DNA of 5,910 bases. Origin: JBHEMK01 sp046262635 (lineage in GTDB: Bacteria > Actinomycetota > Thermoleophilia > Gaiellales > Gaiellaceae). The stretch spans positions 1-5,910 of the forward strand of contig JBHEMK010000112.1 of NCBI GenBank assembly GCA_046262635.1, in the 5' to 3' direction. The position numbers and the translations under genes were made by a program. Below the pieces are notes generated by a model. The model was not told the origin of the DNA and did no database searches. It was given only the letters and a program-made list of their open reading frames with translations. Positions 1 to 5,910 of this stretch are shown here, piece by piece; within the stretch, counting starts at the first letter, position 1; every line of letters begins with the position of its first letter.

Positions 1-1117
1 GCGCCAGATGGTGCTCCTGCTCGAGCACCTCGACCGGACCCGCTTCGCGCCGACCCTGTGCCTGCTGCAGGCCGACGGCGAGTTTCGCGGCGACGTCCCC
101 GCCGATGTGTCGGTCATCGACCTGGACAAGCGCTCCGCCGCCGACGCGCCCCGCCTCGTCGCGCGGCTGGGCGCCGTCCTGCGGCGGCGCACGCCGGACG
201 TCGTCCTGGCCAAGGTCGACTACGCGAACATCATCGCCGCGCTGGCCGACCGCCTCTCGGGGACGACCACGCCGCTCGTACTCGGCGAGGAATCGGTGCA
301 GTCGGCGGCGCTCGCTGACGCGAGTCACGCGGGCCTGCGCCGCGCCAGCCTGCGCTGGGCCTACGGTCGGGCGACCGTGGTGACCGCGCCCACGCCGGGC
401 GTGGTCAGCGACCTCGTCGGCGAGCTGGCCGTCGTCGGCGCGACCTTCGCGGTCATTCCCAACATGTTCGACCTCGAGGCGATCGAGCTGGCCGCAGCCG
501 AGCCCGCGCCCCATGCGTTCACCGCAAGCCGTCTCCCACTCCTCGTCGCCGCCGGACGCCTTACGCCGGCTAAGGGGCAGGACGATCTCCTGATAGCGCT
601 CGAGCGGCTCAACCGGGCGCGGCCGACGAACCTGCTCGTGCTTGGATCGGGACCTGATCTGGAGCGTCTCGAGCGCCTGGCGGCGGCGCTGGGCATCGCG
701 GCGCGGGTCTCCTTCACCGGCTTCGTGACCAACCCCTACGCGCTCATGCGCCAGGCGGACGCCTTCGTCTCGCCCTCCCACGTCGAGAGCTTCGGCAACG
801 TGATCGTCGAGGCGATTGCCGCGGGCGCACCGGTGGTCGCCACGCGGGTACCGTGCGGGCCGGAGACGATCATCGCCGATCGGGAGACGGGCGTCTTCGC
901 GAGGGCCCGCGACCCGGCCGATCTCGCGGCGAGGATCGAATCGGTCCTCGCGGACCCGGCGGGCGCCAGGGCGATGGCCGCGCGGGCGAGGGCAACAGTG
1001 GGCCGCTACGACGTGTCCGTCGTCGTCGGTGAGTATGAGGCGTTACTCGAGGGCACGGCGGGCGGTGGGTCGCCGGGGAACCGCAAGTATCCTTCCCTCG
1101 GTGCCCACCGAAGCTGA
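1..1117 (+). CDS. GT4-family glycosyltransferase, 5' end outside window
   Basis: This protein is predicted to transfer a sugar from an activated donor to a growing glycan at the cytoplasmic face of the membrane. The first internal ATG is at position 8, but the frame is open to the left edge and the in-frame residues Arg-Gln precede it. GT4 proteins usually read (GG)AER-x-x-x-LL-x-x-LD at this point, so roughly 20 N-terminal residues are probably missing. Numbering from the ATG at 8, residues 1-150 are the N-terminal Rossmann-like half. Residues 180-195 carry the VAAGRLTPAKGQ strand-loop typical of the donor domain, and GFVTNPYALMRQAD follows at 238-251. The catalytic EX7E motif is E260 and E268 in ESFGNVIVE, followed by AAGAPVVAT. 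These are the hallmarks of Glycos_transf_1 (PF00534). The last 20 or so residues are low-complexity and overlap the next gene by 17 bases in another frame. The donor and acceptor sugars cannot be told. Confidence 0.9.
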   Translation, partial: RQMVLLLEHLDRTRFAPTLCLLQADGEFRGDVPADVSVIDLDKRSAADAPRLVARLGAVLRRRTPDVVLAKVDYANIIAALADRLSGTTTPLVLGEESVQSAALADASHAGLRRASLRWAYGRATVVTAPTPGVVSDLVGELAVVGATFAVIPNMFDLEAIELAAAEPAPHAFTASRLPLLVAAGRLTPAKGQDDLLIALERLNRARPTNLLVLGSGPDLERLERLAAALGIAARVSFTGFVTNPYALMRQADAFVSPSHVESFGNVIVEAIAAGAPVVATRVPCGPETIIADRETGVFARARDPADLAARIESVLADPAGARAMAARARATVGRYDVSVVVGEYEALLEGTAGGGSPGNRKYPSLGAHRS

Positions 1118-1847
1118 GGTCTTCGAGTACTGGCAGGCGGGCTCCTGTGGAACCGTTCACGCCAAGTCCGACGCCGGTACACGGTTGTATTACGACGAGA
1201 TCGAGGCGGCTCGTTACCGGCTCGAGCCGTTCATCCACGACTTCGCCGACTTCCGCCGCTGGGAAGGCCAGCGCGTGCTCGAGATCGGGGTGGGGGCTGG
1301 AACGGACTTCCTCAACTTCGCTCGGGCGGGGGCGATCCTGACCGGCATCGACCTCACTCCGGCAGCGATCGATCACGCCGTGCGCCGCCTCGCCCTCGAG
1401 GGGCTCCACGCCGAACTGGCCGTCACCAGCGCCGAGGCGCTCCCCTACCCGGACCGGAGCTTCGACCTAGTCTACTCGTGGGGGGTCATCCACCACGCCG
1501 AACACCCGCACAGGATCGTTCGCGAGGTGCGCCGGCTGCTGGCGCCGGGCGGCGAGGCGCGGGTGATGCTCTACGGGCGCCACTCCTGGGCTGCCTACAA
1601 GCTGTGGGCGCGCCACGCGCTGCTCGTCGGGCGGCCCCGTCACACGCTCTCGACGGTGATCGCCCGCCACCTCGAGAGTCCCGGGACGCAGGCCTACACC
1701 CGGCGCGAGATCGAGCTCCTCTTCGCCGGAGCTGGGTTCGAGGACGTCCGCGTCGAGGGCTTCCCGACGCCCTATGACCGGCGGGCCGCGGGTGCGCTCG
1801 CGGCGCTGATCCGACTCGACTGGTTCCTGGGCGTGACCGCTAGTTGA
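1101..1847 (+). CDS. Class I SAM-dependent methyltransferase (Methyltransf_11 type)
   Basis: This 248-residue protein is predicted to transfer a methyl group from S-adenosylmethionine, here probably to a sugar or other glycan building block. The SAM-binding motif I is VLEIGVGAGTD at residues 59-69. The acidic end of strand 2 is GIDLT at 82-86. The motif ALPYPDRSFDLVYSWGVIHH lies at 113-132, and LLAPGG at 146-151. The N-terminus has W11 and SCGT (15-18), a pattern I associate with methyltransferases of polysaccharide loci. The frame stays open upstream to 816, but that extension is an arginine/serine-rich shadow of the glycosyltransferase. GTG at 1101 gives a sensible N-terminus beginning (V)PTEAEVFEYW. 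No Shine-Dalgarno sequence is well placed; the nearest purine run, ggggaa at 1075-1080, is 20 bases away. Translation probably depends on coupling through the 17-base overlap with the upstream gene. Residues 160-190 and the C-terminus are variable in such enzymes and give no clue to the acceptor. Confidence 0.88.
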   Translation: MPTEAEVFEYWQAGSCGTVHAKSDAGTRLYYDEIEAARYRLEPFIHDFADFRRWEGQRVLEIGVGAGTDFLNFARAGAILTGIDLTPAAIDHAVRRLALEGLHAELAVTSAEALPYPDRSFDLVYSWGVIHHAEHPHRIVREVRRLLAPGGEARVMLYGRHSWAAYKLWARHALLVGRPRHTLSTVIARHLESPGTQAYTRREIELLFAGAGFEDVRVEGFPTPYDRRAAGALAALIRLDWFLGVTAS

Positions 1848-1894
1848 TGGCTACGAGCCGCCGGGCCGACGCTCGTCGGACGCCGCGGGCATGA
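1847..1894 (+). other. 15-codon ORF bridging methyltransferase and DUF354 genes
   Basis: An ATG at 1847 shares its A with the TGA stop of the methyltransferase (TGATG). It opens a 15-codon frame reading MATSRRADARRTPRA, whose TGA at 1892-1894 overlaps the ATG of the next gene (ATGA). The peptide is very basic and resembles no family I know. It may have no function as a peptide and serve only to carry ribosomes across the spacer to the DUF354 start, which lacks a Shine-Dalgarno sequence. It may equally be a chance open frame, since GC-rich DNA has few stop codons. It is listed as an observed structure rather than a confident gene. Confidence 0.3.
1866..1879 (+). promoter_or_regulatory. Small hairpin upstream of DUF354 gene
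   Basis: CCGAC (1866-1870) and GTCGG (1875-1879) are perfect inverted repeats around the loop GCTC, ending 11 bases before the ATG at 1891. No T-run follows, so this is not an intrinsic terminator. Five base pairs are easily met by chance in DNA this rich in G and C. If it forms in RNA it could affect initiation at the DUF354 start, but that is inference. Confidence 0.25.
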
Positions 1895-2955
1895 AGGTCT
1901 GGATAGACCTGCACAACTCGCCGCACCCGCTGCTCTTCGCGCCGATCGTCCGCCGCCTCGAAGCGCTCGGCCACGAGGTCGCGCTGACCGCGCGCGACAA
2001 CGCCCAGACGATCGAGCTTGCCCGGGCCCGCTGGCCGGCCGTGACCGTCGTCGGGGGCTCGAGCCCGCCCCAGCGCCTCACCAAGGGGGCGGCGGTGGCG
2101 GGACGAGTGGCCGCGCTCGCGCGATGGGCCGCCCGCCAGCGACCGCACGTCGCCCTCTCGCACAACTCCTACGCGCAGCTCTCGGCGGCACGCGTCCTGG
2201 GCATCCCGAGCGTGACGGCGATGGACTACGAGCACCAGCCGGCCAACCATCTTGCCTTCCGCCTCGCTGATCGCATCCTCATCCCGGCGGCGCTCGCACC
2301 GGCCCTGGTGCGTCAGCAGGGTGCCTCTCCGGGCAAGACGACCTCCTACCCGGGCCTTAAGGAGGAGATCTACCTCGGGGACTTCAGCTTCGATCCGTCA
2401 GCGCTCCGCCGGGTGGGCGTGGACAGAGCCCGAACGTCGACGATCGTCGTCACGCGCCCCCCGCCGAACGGCGCATCCTACCACCGGTTCGCGAACCCCA
2501 TGTACACCGCCTCGCTGGAGGTTCTCGCCCGGCAGCCGGATGTGTGCTGCCTGGTCCTGGCGCGGACGCCGGCGCAGCGCGAGGCGCTGTCGCGCCTCGG
2601 CCTGCGCAACTTCCTCTTTCCCAGCCACGCGGTGGACGCCCGGTCGCTGATGTACTCGGCCGACCTCGTAGTCGGAGCTGGCGGGACGATGACCCGCGAG
2701 GCGGCCCTGCTCGGCGTTCCGACCTACAGCGTGTTCGCCGGCCGGTCCTCGGCAGTCGACGAGAAGCTCGTCGGGGATGGCTTGCTCCGCCGTCTGCATA
2801 GGCCCGAGGACCTCGAGCAGGTGTTGCCTCGAACCCGCTTGCCGGCGGTCCTCGATGACCTCCGGGATCGGAGCCGACCGATCATCGACGCCTTCGTCGA
2901 TGCGACGGTGGAGGCGGCTCTGCGACCGCGCCGCCGACGCGGGAGCGCGGGCTAG
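1891..2955 (+). CDS. DUF354 family protein, GT-B-like (putative glycosyltransferase)
   Basis: The 354-residue protein matches the DUF354 family (PF04007), known from archaeal and bacterial surface-polysaccharide loci. The family is thought to share the GT-B fold of MurG and UDP-GlcNAc 2-epimerases, and its reaction is not established. The diagnostic N-terminus MKVWIDLHNSPHPLLFAPIV is present at residues 1-20. Other family blocks are HNSYAQLSAARVLGIP (91-106), MDYEHQPAN (111-119), SYPGLKEEIYL (152-162) and the glycine-rich GAGGTMTREAALLGVP (262-277). The last block sits where MurG-like enzymes bind the nucleotide diphosphate. There are no membrane segments or signal peptide, so it should be cytoplasmic. 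The C-terminus ends in a basic run (RPRRRRGSAG). The ATG at 1891 is the only plausible start: it begins exactly at the conserved N-terminus and no in-frame start lies in the spacer. No Shine-Dalgarno sequence precedes it. Length is normal for the family. A role in sugar transfer or in supplying an activated sugar is inferred from fold and neighbours. Confidence 0.88.
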   Translation: MKVWIDLHNSPHPLLFAPIVRRLEALGHEVALTARDNAQTIELARARWPAVTVVGGSSPPQRLTKGAAVAGRVAALARWAARQRPHVALSHNSYAQLSAARVLGIPSVTAMDYEHQPANHLAFRLADRILIPAALAPALVRQQGASPGKTTSYPGLKEEIYLGDFSFDPSALRRVGVDRARTSTIVVTRPPPNGASYHRFANPMYTASLEVLARQPDVCCLVLARTPAQREALSRLGLRNFLFPSHAVDARSLMYSADLVVGAGGTMTREAALLGVPTYSVFAGRSSAVDEKLVGDGLLRRLHRPEDLEQVLPRTRLPAVLDDLRDRSRPIIDAFVDATVEAALRPRRRRGSAG

Positions 2956-2970
2956 CGCCCGCGGAGGGCG
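2956..2970 (+). promoter_or_regulatory. RBS of the amidotransferase gene inside a spacer-filling hairpin
   Basis: The spacer between the DUF354 stop (TAG, 2953-2955) and the ATG at 2971 reads CGCCC-GCGGA-GGGCG. This is a perfect 5 bp inverted repeat with a 5 base loop that fills the gap exactly. The only Shine-Dalgarno-like sequence, GGAGGG (2963-2968), spans the loop and the 3' arm and sits unusually close to the start codon, about 2-3 bases away. If folded, the hairpin would hide the ribosome binding site until ribosomes ending the upstream gene open it. The sequence is seen; the coupling role is inferred. Confidence 0.4.
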
Positions 2971-4863
2971 ATGTGCGGGATCGCTGGCATCTTCACGCCG
3001 GGAGTCGGGGTCGACCGCGAAATCCTGCTGGCGATGGTGTCGGCGATGGTCCACCGTGGCCCGGACGGGCGCGGCCTGTGGATCGAAGCCGATGTCGGCC
3101 TCGGCATGCGTCGCCTGGCGATCGTCGATGTGGCCGCGGGCGATCAGCCACTGACCAGCGAGGACGGAAGCGTTCGGGTCGTCTTCAACGGCGAGATCTA
3201 CAATCACCAAGAGCTGCGCGGCTGGCTCGCCGGCCGAGGGCACGCCCTCTCCTCACACTCCGACGGCGAGGTCATCGCCCATCTCTACGAGGAGCTCGGC
3301 GAGCGGTGCGTCGAGCGACTCGACGGCATCTTCGCGCTCGCCCTCTGGGACACTGCGGCTCGACGGCTCGTCCTCGCCCGCGACCGGTTCGGCGTCAAGC
3401 CTCTCTACTTCCACCGTGGCGCGGGAGGCATCCGCTTCGCCTCTGAGCTGAAGGCCCTCCTCCGCGACCCGCATGTCCCTCGCCGGCTCGATCTCCGGGC
3501 GCTCGACGAGCACCTGACCTTCCGCTTCACCCCGGCGCCCCGGACCCTCCTCGGGGACGTAGAGAAGCTCGAACCAGCGACCGTGCTCGTCGCCTGCGAC
3601 GGCCTGGTCACGCGGCGCCGCTACGAGGAGGCCACAGCGCTCCCGCCCCGGGAGATCGGGTTCGACGCTGCGGCCGAGGAGCTGCGCGAGCGCTTCGGTG
3701 TAGCGGTCCGCCGGCAGATGATGAGCGATCGTCCGATCGGCGCGATGCTCAGCGGCGGCATTGACTCGGCGGCCGTAGTGGCCATGATGGCCCGCTCGAG
3801 CAGTCAGGTGAAGACGTTCACCGTCGGCTTCGAGGGCGGCGGCGACACCGACGAAACCGGACTGGCCCGGGAGACGGCGAGGCTGTTCGGGACCGACCAC
3901 GCCGACCTCGTCCTGCCGGCGAGCGATTTCGCGCGTGAGCTCGAGGAGATCGTCGAGCTGCTCGAGGAGCCGGTGGCCACCTCCTCGGCGATCGGCTTCC
4001 GCGCGGTGTCCCGCCTCGCCGGCACATCGGTGCCCGTCCTCCTGAGCGGCCAGGGCGCCGACGAGCTGCTGGCCGGCTACTGGCGCTACGTCGGCGAATG
4101 GCTCGCCTCCTACGCGCTCGGAGGCATCGCCGCGCTGCGCCTCGAAGGCCCATTGACTGTGATGGCCGAACGGACGACCTCGGCACGGTTGGAGCGCGGC
4201 CTGCGTGCGGTCCGCCACCCCGACACCCTCGAGCGCTTCATGAACATCTACGCCGTGTTCACCGAGGAGCAGAAGGATCAGCTCTACCGGCCAGACCTCC
4301 GCGGGTACCTGAAGCAGGCGGGGCACCGTCCGTCCGACTGCGTGGAGCGTCATCGCCAGCGAGCGCTCGAGCGGGATCCGCTCGGGCAGATGCTCTACGT
4401 CGACACCCGGCTCTGGTTGCCTGACGATCTCCTGCTCGTCGGCGACAAGATGTCGATGGCAGAATCGGTCGAGATGCGCGTCCCCTTCCTCGACCGAGAG
4501 CTCGTCGAGTACGTGGAGTCCCTCCCGACTCGGCACAAGCTCCGCCTCGGCCAGCGCAAGGCCGTGTTCAAGCGCGCGATGCGAGGAGTGCTCCCGGCAA
4601 ACATCATCCACCGCAAGGAGCGGGGCTTCGCCACTCCCGCGGGGCGGTGGCTGATGAGCGACCTCCGCGACGAGGCGAGAAGAGTGCTGCTCGACTCGCC
4701 CGTCATCGGGAGCGACCTCTTCGAGCTCGACTACGTCGAGCGCCTGATCGAGGAGCATCGCACGGGGCTCGACGACCACACGCGCAAGCTGTTCTGCCTG
4801 ATCTCGCTCGAGCTCTGGGCCCGGTGCTTCCTCGGGCGTCAGGCTCTCTCCCGGGCGACCTGA
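2971..4863 (+). CDS. asnB: Asparagine synthase-like glutamine amidotransferase (AsnB family)
   Basis: This full-length 630-residue enzyme takes ammonia from glutamine and uses ATP to amidate a carboxylate: aspartate in classic AsnB, possibly another acid here. The N-terminal class II glutaminase domain (about 1-210) starts MCGIAG with the nucleophile Cys2. It also has HRGPDG (28-33), RRLAIVD (47-53), NGEIYN (73-78), SDGE (97-100) and DRFGVKPLY (138-146). The synthetase domain (about 230-620) has the PP-loop SGGIDS (261-266), the SGQGADELLAGY block (359-370), GDKMSMAESVEMRVPFLD (491-508) and GQRKAVFKRAM (527-537). All catalytic motifs look intact, so both half-reactions should work. Position 361 is Gln where many homologues have Glu (SGEGADE). 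The ATG at 2971 is fixed by the need for Cys2. In polysaccharide loci AsnB-like proteins such as WbpS are linked to sugar-amide formation, so the substrate may be a uronic acid; ordinary asparagine synthesis cannot be excluded. The gene symbol denotes the family, not a proven substrate. Confidence 0.93.
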   Translation: MCGIAGIFTPGVGVDREILLAMVSAMVHRGPDGRGLWIEADVGLGMRRLAIVDVAAGDQPLTSEDGSVRVVFNGEIYNHQELRGWLAGRGHALSSHSDGEVIAHLYEELGERCVERLDGIFALALWDTAARRLVLARDRFGVKPLYFHRGAGGIRFASELKALLRDPHVPRRLDLRALDEHLTFRFTPAPRTLLGDVEKLEPATVLVACDGLVTRRRYEEATALPPREIGFDAAAEELRERFGVAVRRQMMSDRPIGAMLSGGIDSAAVVAMMARSSSQVKTFTVGFEGGGDTDETGLARETARLFGTDHADLVLPASDFARELEEIVELLEEPVATSSAIGFRAVSRLAGTSVPVLLSGQGADELLAGYWRYVGEWLASYALGGIAALRLEGPLTVMAERTTSARLERGLRAVRHPDTLERFMNIYAVFTEEQKDQLYRPDLRGYLKQAGHRPSDCVERHRQRALERDPLGQMLYVDTRLWLPDDLLLVGDKMSMAESVEMRVPFLDRELVEYVESLPTRHKLRLGQRKAVFKRAMRGVLPANIIHRKERGFATPAGRWLMSDLRDEARRVLLDSPVIGSDLFELDYVERLIEEHRTGLDDHTRKLFCLISLELWARCFLGRQALSRAT

Positions 4864-4865
4864 TG
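4861..4865 (+). promoter_or_regulatory. TGATG stop/start overlap (translational coupling)
   Basis: The stop TGA (4861-4863) of the amidotransferase shares its A with the ATG (4863-4865) of the acyltransferase. No clear Shine-Dalgarno sequence precedes it (the upstream bases are pyrimidine- and C-rich), so reinitiation by terminating ribosomes is the likely route. This decides the acyltransferase start. Confidence 0.7.
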
Positions 4866-5396
4866 AGGCGCGTCCGCCGACTCGTCGCCCTCGTGTCCTA
4901 CTACGCCCTCCTCAGCCGGCTGCCGGGCCGGGAATTCCCCCTCGGCGAGCTCTGGCGCCGACTGCGCGGCGCCGCCTGCCGCGAGCTGTTCGCATCGGCC
5001 GGAAGGTGGATCAACGTCGAACCCGGGGTCTATCTGGCCGACGGGCGCCACATCTCCCTCGGTGACGGCTCCGGACTCGGGCGTGACTCGAAGGTCTACG
5101 GTGCCACCGTCGGCCGCGACGTGATGATGGCGCCCGACGTCGTCATTCTCTGCCGCAACCATCGCCACGGCGATCCGAGCCTGCCGCTCAACCGCCAGGG
5201 CGACGGTCCGCTCGAGATCCCGGTCATCGAAGACGGCGCATGGATTGGCCACGGCGCGATCATCCTTCCGGGACGGAAGATTGGCCGCGGCGCGATCGTC
5301 GGCGCCGGGTCCGTCGTCACGCGGGACGTCGCCCCGCTGGAGATAGTCGGAGGCAACCCGGCGAGGGTCATCGGCTCGCGACGGCGCGGCGACTAG
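4863..5396 (+). CDS. Left-handed beta-helix (hexapeptide repeat) O-/N-acyltransferase
   Basis: The 177-residue protein is predicted to move an acyl group, usually acetyl from acetyl-CoA, onto a sugar of the polysaccharide. It belongs to the WcaF/maltose O-acetyltransferase-like group of hexapeptide transferases. The frame is open from 4647, but that extension is a shadow of the amidotransferase. The ATG at 4863 overlaps the preceding stop and gives the basic-hydrophobic N-terminus MRRVRRLVALVSYYALLSRL typical of these glycan-locus enzymes. Residues 51-61 (NVEPGVYLADG) and 64-76 begin the imperfect hexapeptide coils. RNHRH (98-102) supplies the likely catalytic histidine, followed by the loop DPSLPLNRQGD (104-114). 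WIGHGAIILPGRKIGRGAIV (127-146), GAGSVVTRDV (147-156) and GGNPARVIG (163-171) complete the beta helix and the CoA-binding end. The length fits the family. It likely acts as a trimer. Acceptor and acyl group are unknown. Confidence 0.9.
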   Translation: MRRVRRLVALVSYYALLSRLPGREFPLGELWRRLRGAACRELFASAGRWINVEPGVYLADGRHISLGDGSGLGRDSKVYGATVGRDVMMAPDVVILCRNHRHGDPSLPLNRQGDGPLEIPVIEDGAWIGHGAIILPGRKIGRGAIVGAGSVVTRDVAPLEIVGGNPARVIGSRRRGD

Positions 5397-5400
5397 AGCC

Positions 5401-5910
5401 TTGGCCGCCCCCGCCCCGAGCCATCGCCTGCGCATCAGCCGACTCAGGCAGGTCGGCTTCGTGCGCGACGCCGCCTTCACCGGGGGCACGCAGATCCTCC
5501 ACGCGCTCGGGGCGATGGTCGCCGGGATCATGGTTGCCCGGTCGCTCGGTCCCACGGGAACGGGCACAATCTCCGTCGTCGTAACGCTTGGGTCGATGGC
5601 CATCCTGCTCGCGAGCCTGGGCGTCCACCAGTCGAGCATCTACTTCCTCGGCCGGCCGGGCGTGGACCGCGACGCGGTGATGGCCAACGCCGCCGTGTTC
5701 GGCCTTGCCGGCGGAGTCGCGGCCGCCGGCGGACTCGCCGTGGTCGGCGTCCTCTTCCACCGGCAGCTGCTCGACCAGATCAGCATCGGCATCTTCCTGC
5801 TCTACGTGGTCGCCGTCCCCTTCTCCTACTTCACCCAGTTCGCGCAGCGGATCGCGCTCGGGAACGGGCGCATCGGCATGTATGCAGCACCCGACCTCGT
5901 CGAGGGAGTC
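5401..5910 (+). CDS. Polysaccharide flippase-like membrane protein (MOP/Wzx type), 3' end outside window
   Basis: The first 170 codons of a frame that stays open to the right edge are seen. It encodes a very hydrophobic protein like the lipid-linked oligosaccharide translocases of the MOP superfamily, which flip undecaprenyl-linked sugars across the cytoplasmic membrane. Counting from 5401, likely membrane segments are about 31-50, 55-80, 94-119 and 128-148. The first contains the family-like stretch VAGIMVARSLGPTGTG (40-55), in which a (A)R-x-LGP-x-G turn follows the first helix. The start is uncertain. TTG at 5401, four bases after the upstream stop, gives a basic N-terminus, and the codons from 5401 to 5460 are almost all G/C-ending. 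GTG at 5461 is the alternative, with a weak AGGCAGG at 5446-5452 about 8 bases upstream, and starts at RDAAF just before the first helix. About two thirds of a typical flippase lies beyond the window. A related membrane protein such as a repeat-unit polymerase is less likely. Confidence 0.82.
   Translation, partial: MAAPAPSHRLRISRLRQVGFVRDAAFTGGTQILHALGAMVAGIMVARSLGPTGTGTISVVVTLGSMAILLASLGVHQSSIYFLGRPGVDRDAVMANAAVFGLAGGVAAAGGLAVVGVLFHRQLLDQISIGIFLLYVVAVPFSYFTQFAQRIALGNGRIGMYAAPDLVEGV

Noticed and set aside
816..1100. N-terminal extension of the methyltransferase frame back to an ATG at 816
   Set aside because: The added 95 residues are Arg/Ser/Pro-rich and lie over the conserved C-terminal half of the glycosyltransferase, including sequence just after its EX7E motif. 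The methyltransferase begins naturally at GTG 1101.
1866..1879. Possible intrinsic terminator between the methyltransferase and DUF354 genes
   Set aside because: The stem is only 5 bp and no run of T follows on the + strand, so termination is not supported.
2398..3243. 281-codon minus-strand frame across the DUF354-amidotransferase junction
   Set aside because: It runs through two well-supported + strand genes and their spacer; its product is Arg/Ala/Asp-rich with no recognisable domain.
3253..4779. 508-codon open frame on the minus strand opposite the amidotransferase gene
   Set aside because: The + strand frame has every AsnB motif in order. The minus frame is a low-information shadow caused by the G/C-ending codon bias, and its product resembles no family.
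4647..4862. N-terminal extension of the acyltransferase frame back to 4647
   Set aside because: It overlaps the conserved C-terminus of the amidotransferase and reads as an arginine-rich shadow. ATG 4863 in the TGATG overlap fits the family's N-terminus.
4839..5760. Minus-strand open frames (to 5639 and to 5760) opposite the acyltransferase and flippase genes
   Set aside because: Both + strand genes have strong family or membrane-topology signatures; the reverse frames are compositional shadows.
1..5910. Defence system, mobile element, CRISPR array, tRNA or rRNA
   Set aside because: No transposase or nuclease motifs, no regularly spaced repeats, no terminal inverted repeats and no RNA-gene signature were seen. 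All the sequence is accounted for by six co-directional glycan-locus genes and short spacers.

Overview
The window is one strand-uniform stretch of a GC-rich bacterial chromosome. Almost every codon in the real frames ends in G or C, and long open frames appear on the opposite strand as a by-product. Gene starts are mixed (ATG, GTG, probably TTG), genes abut or overlap, and no stretch longer than 43 bases is free of the main genes. The composition and protein flavour fit a high-GC Actinomycetota-type bacterium, perhaps of the Thermoleophilia/Solirubrobacterales sort. That placement is an impression from composition and wording of the proteins, not something the window proves.

Layout, all on the + strand: (1) the 3' part of a GT4-type glycosyltransferase, cut by the left edge; (2) a class I SAM-dependent methyltransferase, starting inside the end of gene 1; (3) after a 43-base spacer, a DUF354-family GT-B-like protein; (4) after a 15-base spacer, a full-length glutamine-dependent asparagine synthase-like amidotransferase; (5) a left-handed beta-helix (hexapeptide) acyltransferase whose ATG overlaps the stop of gene 4; (6) four bases after gene 5, the 5' part of a multi-spanning membrane protein of the polysaccharide flippase (MOP/Wzx-like) type, cut by the right edge.

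Together these look like the middle of a surface-polysaccharide (exopolysaccharide, capsule or O-antigen-like) operon: sugar transfer (1, possibly 3), decoration by methylation (2), amidation (4) and O- or N-acylation (5), and export of the lipid-linked unit (6). The substrate of every enzyme is unknown from sequence alone. No promoter, terminator, RNA gene, mobile element or CRISPR array was found inside the window.

The families are ordinary for such loci. The less ordinary points lie at the gene junctions. A 15-codon ORF fills the methyltransferase-DUF354 spacer with stop/start overlaps at both ends. The DUF354-amidotransferase spacer is exactly a 5-5-5 hairpin that contains the Shine-Dalgarno sequence. 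The amidotransferase is the most interesting gene functionally, because its position suggests a sugar-amide or other non-housekeeping role.
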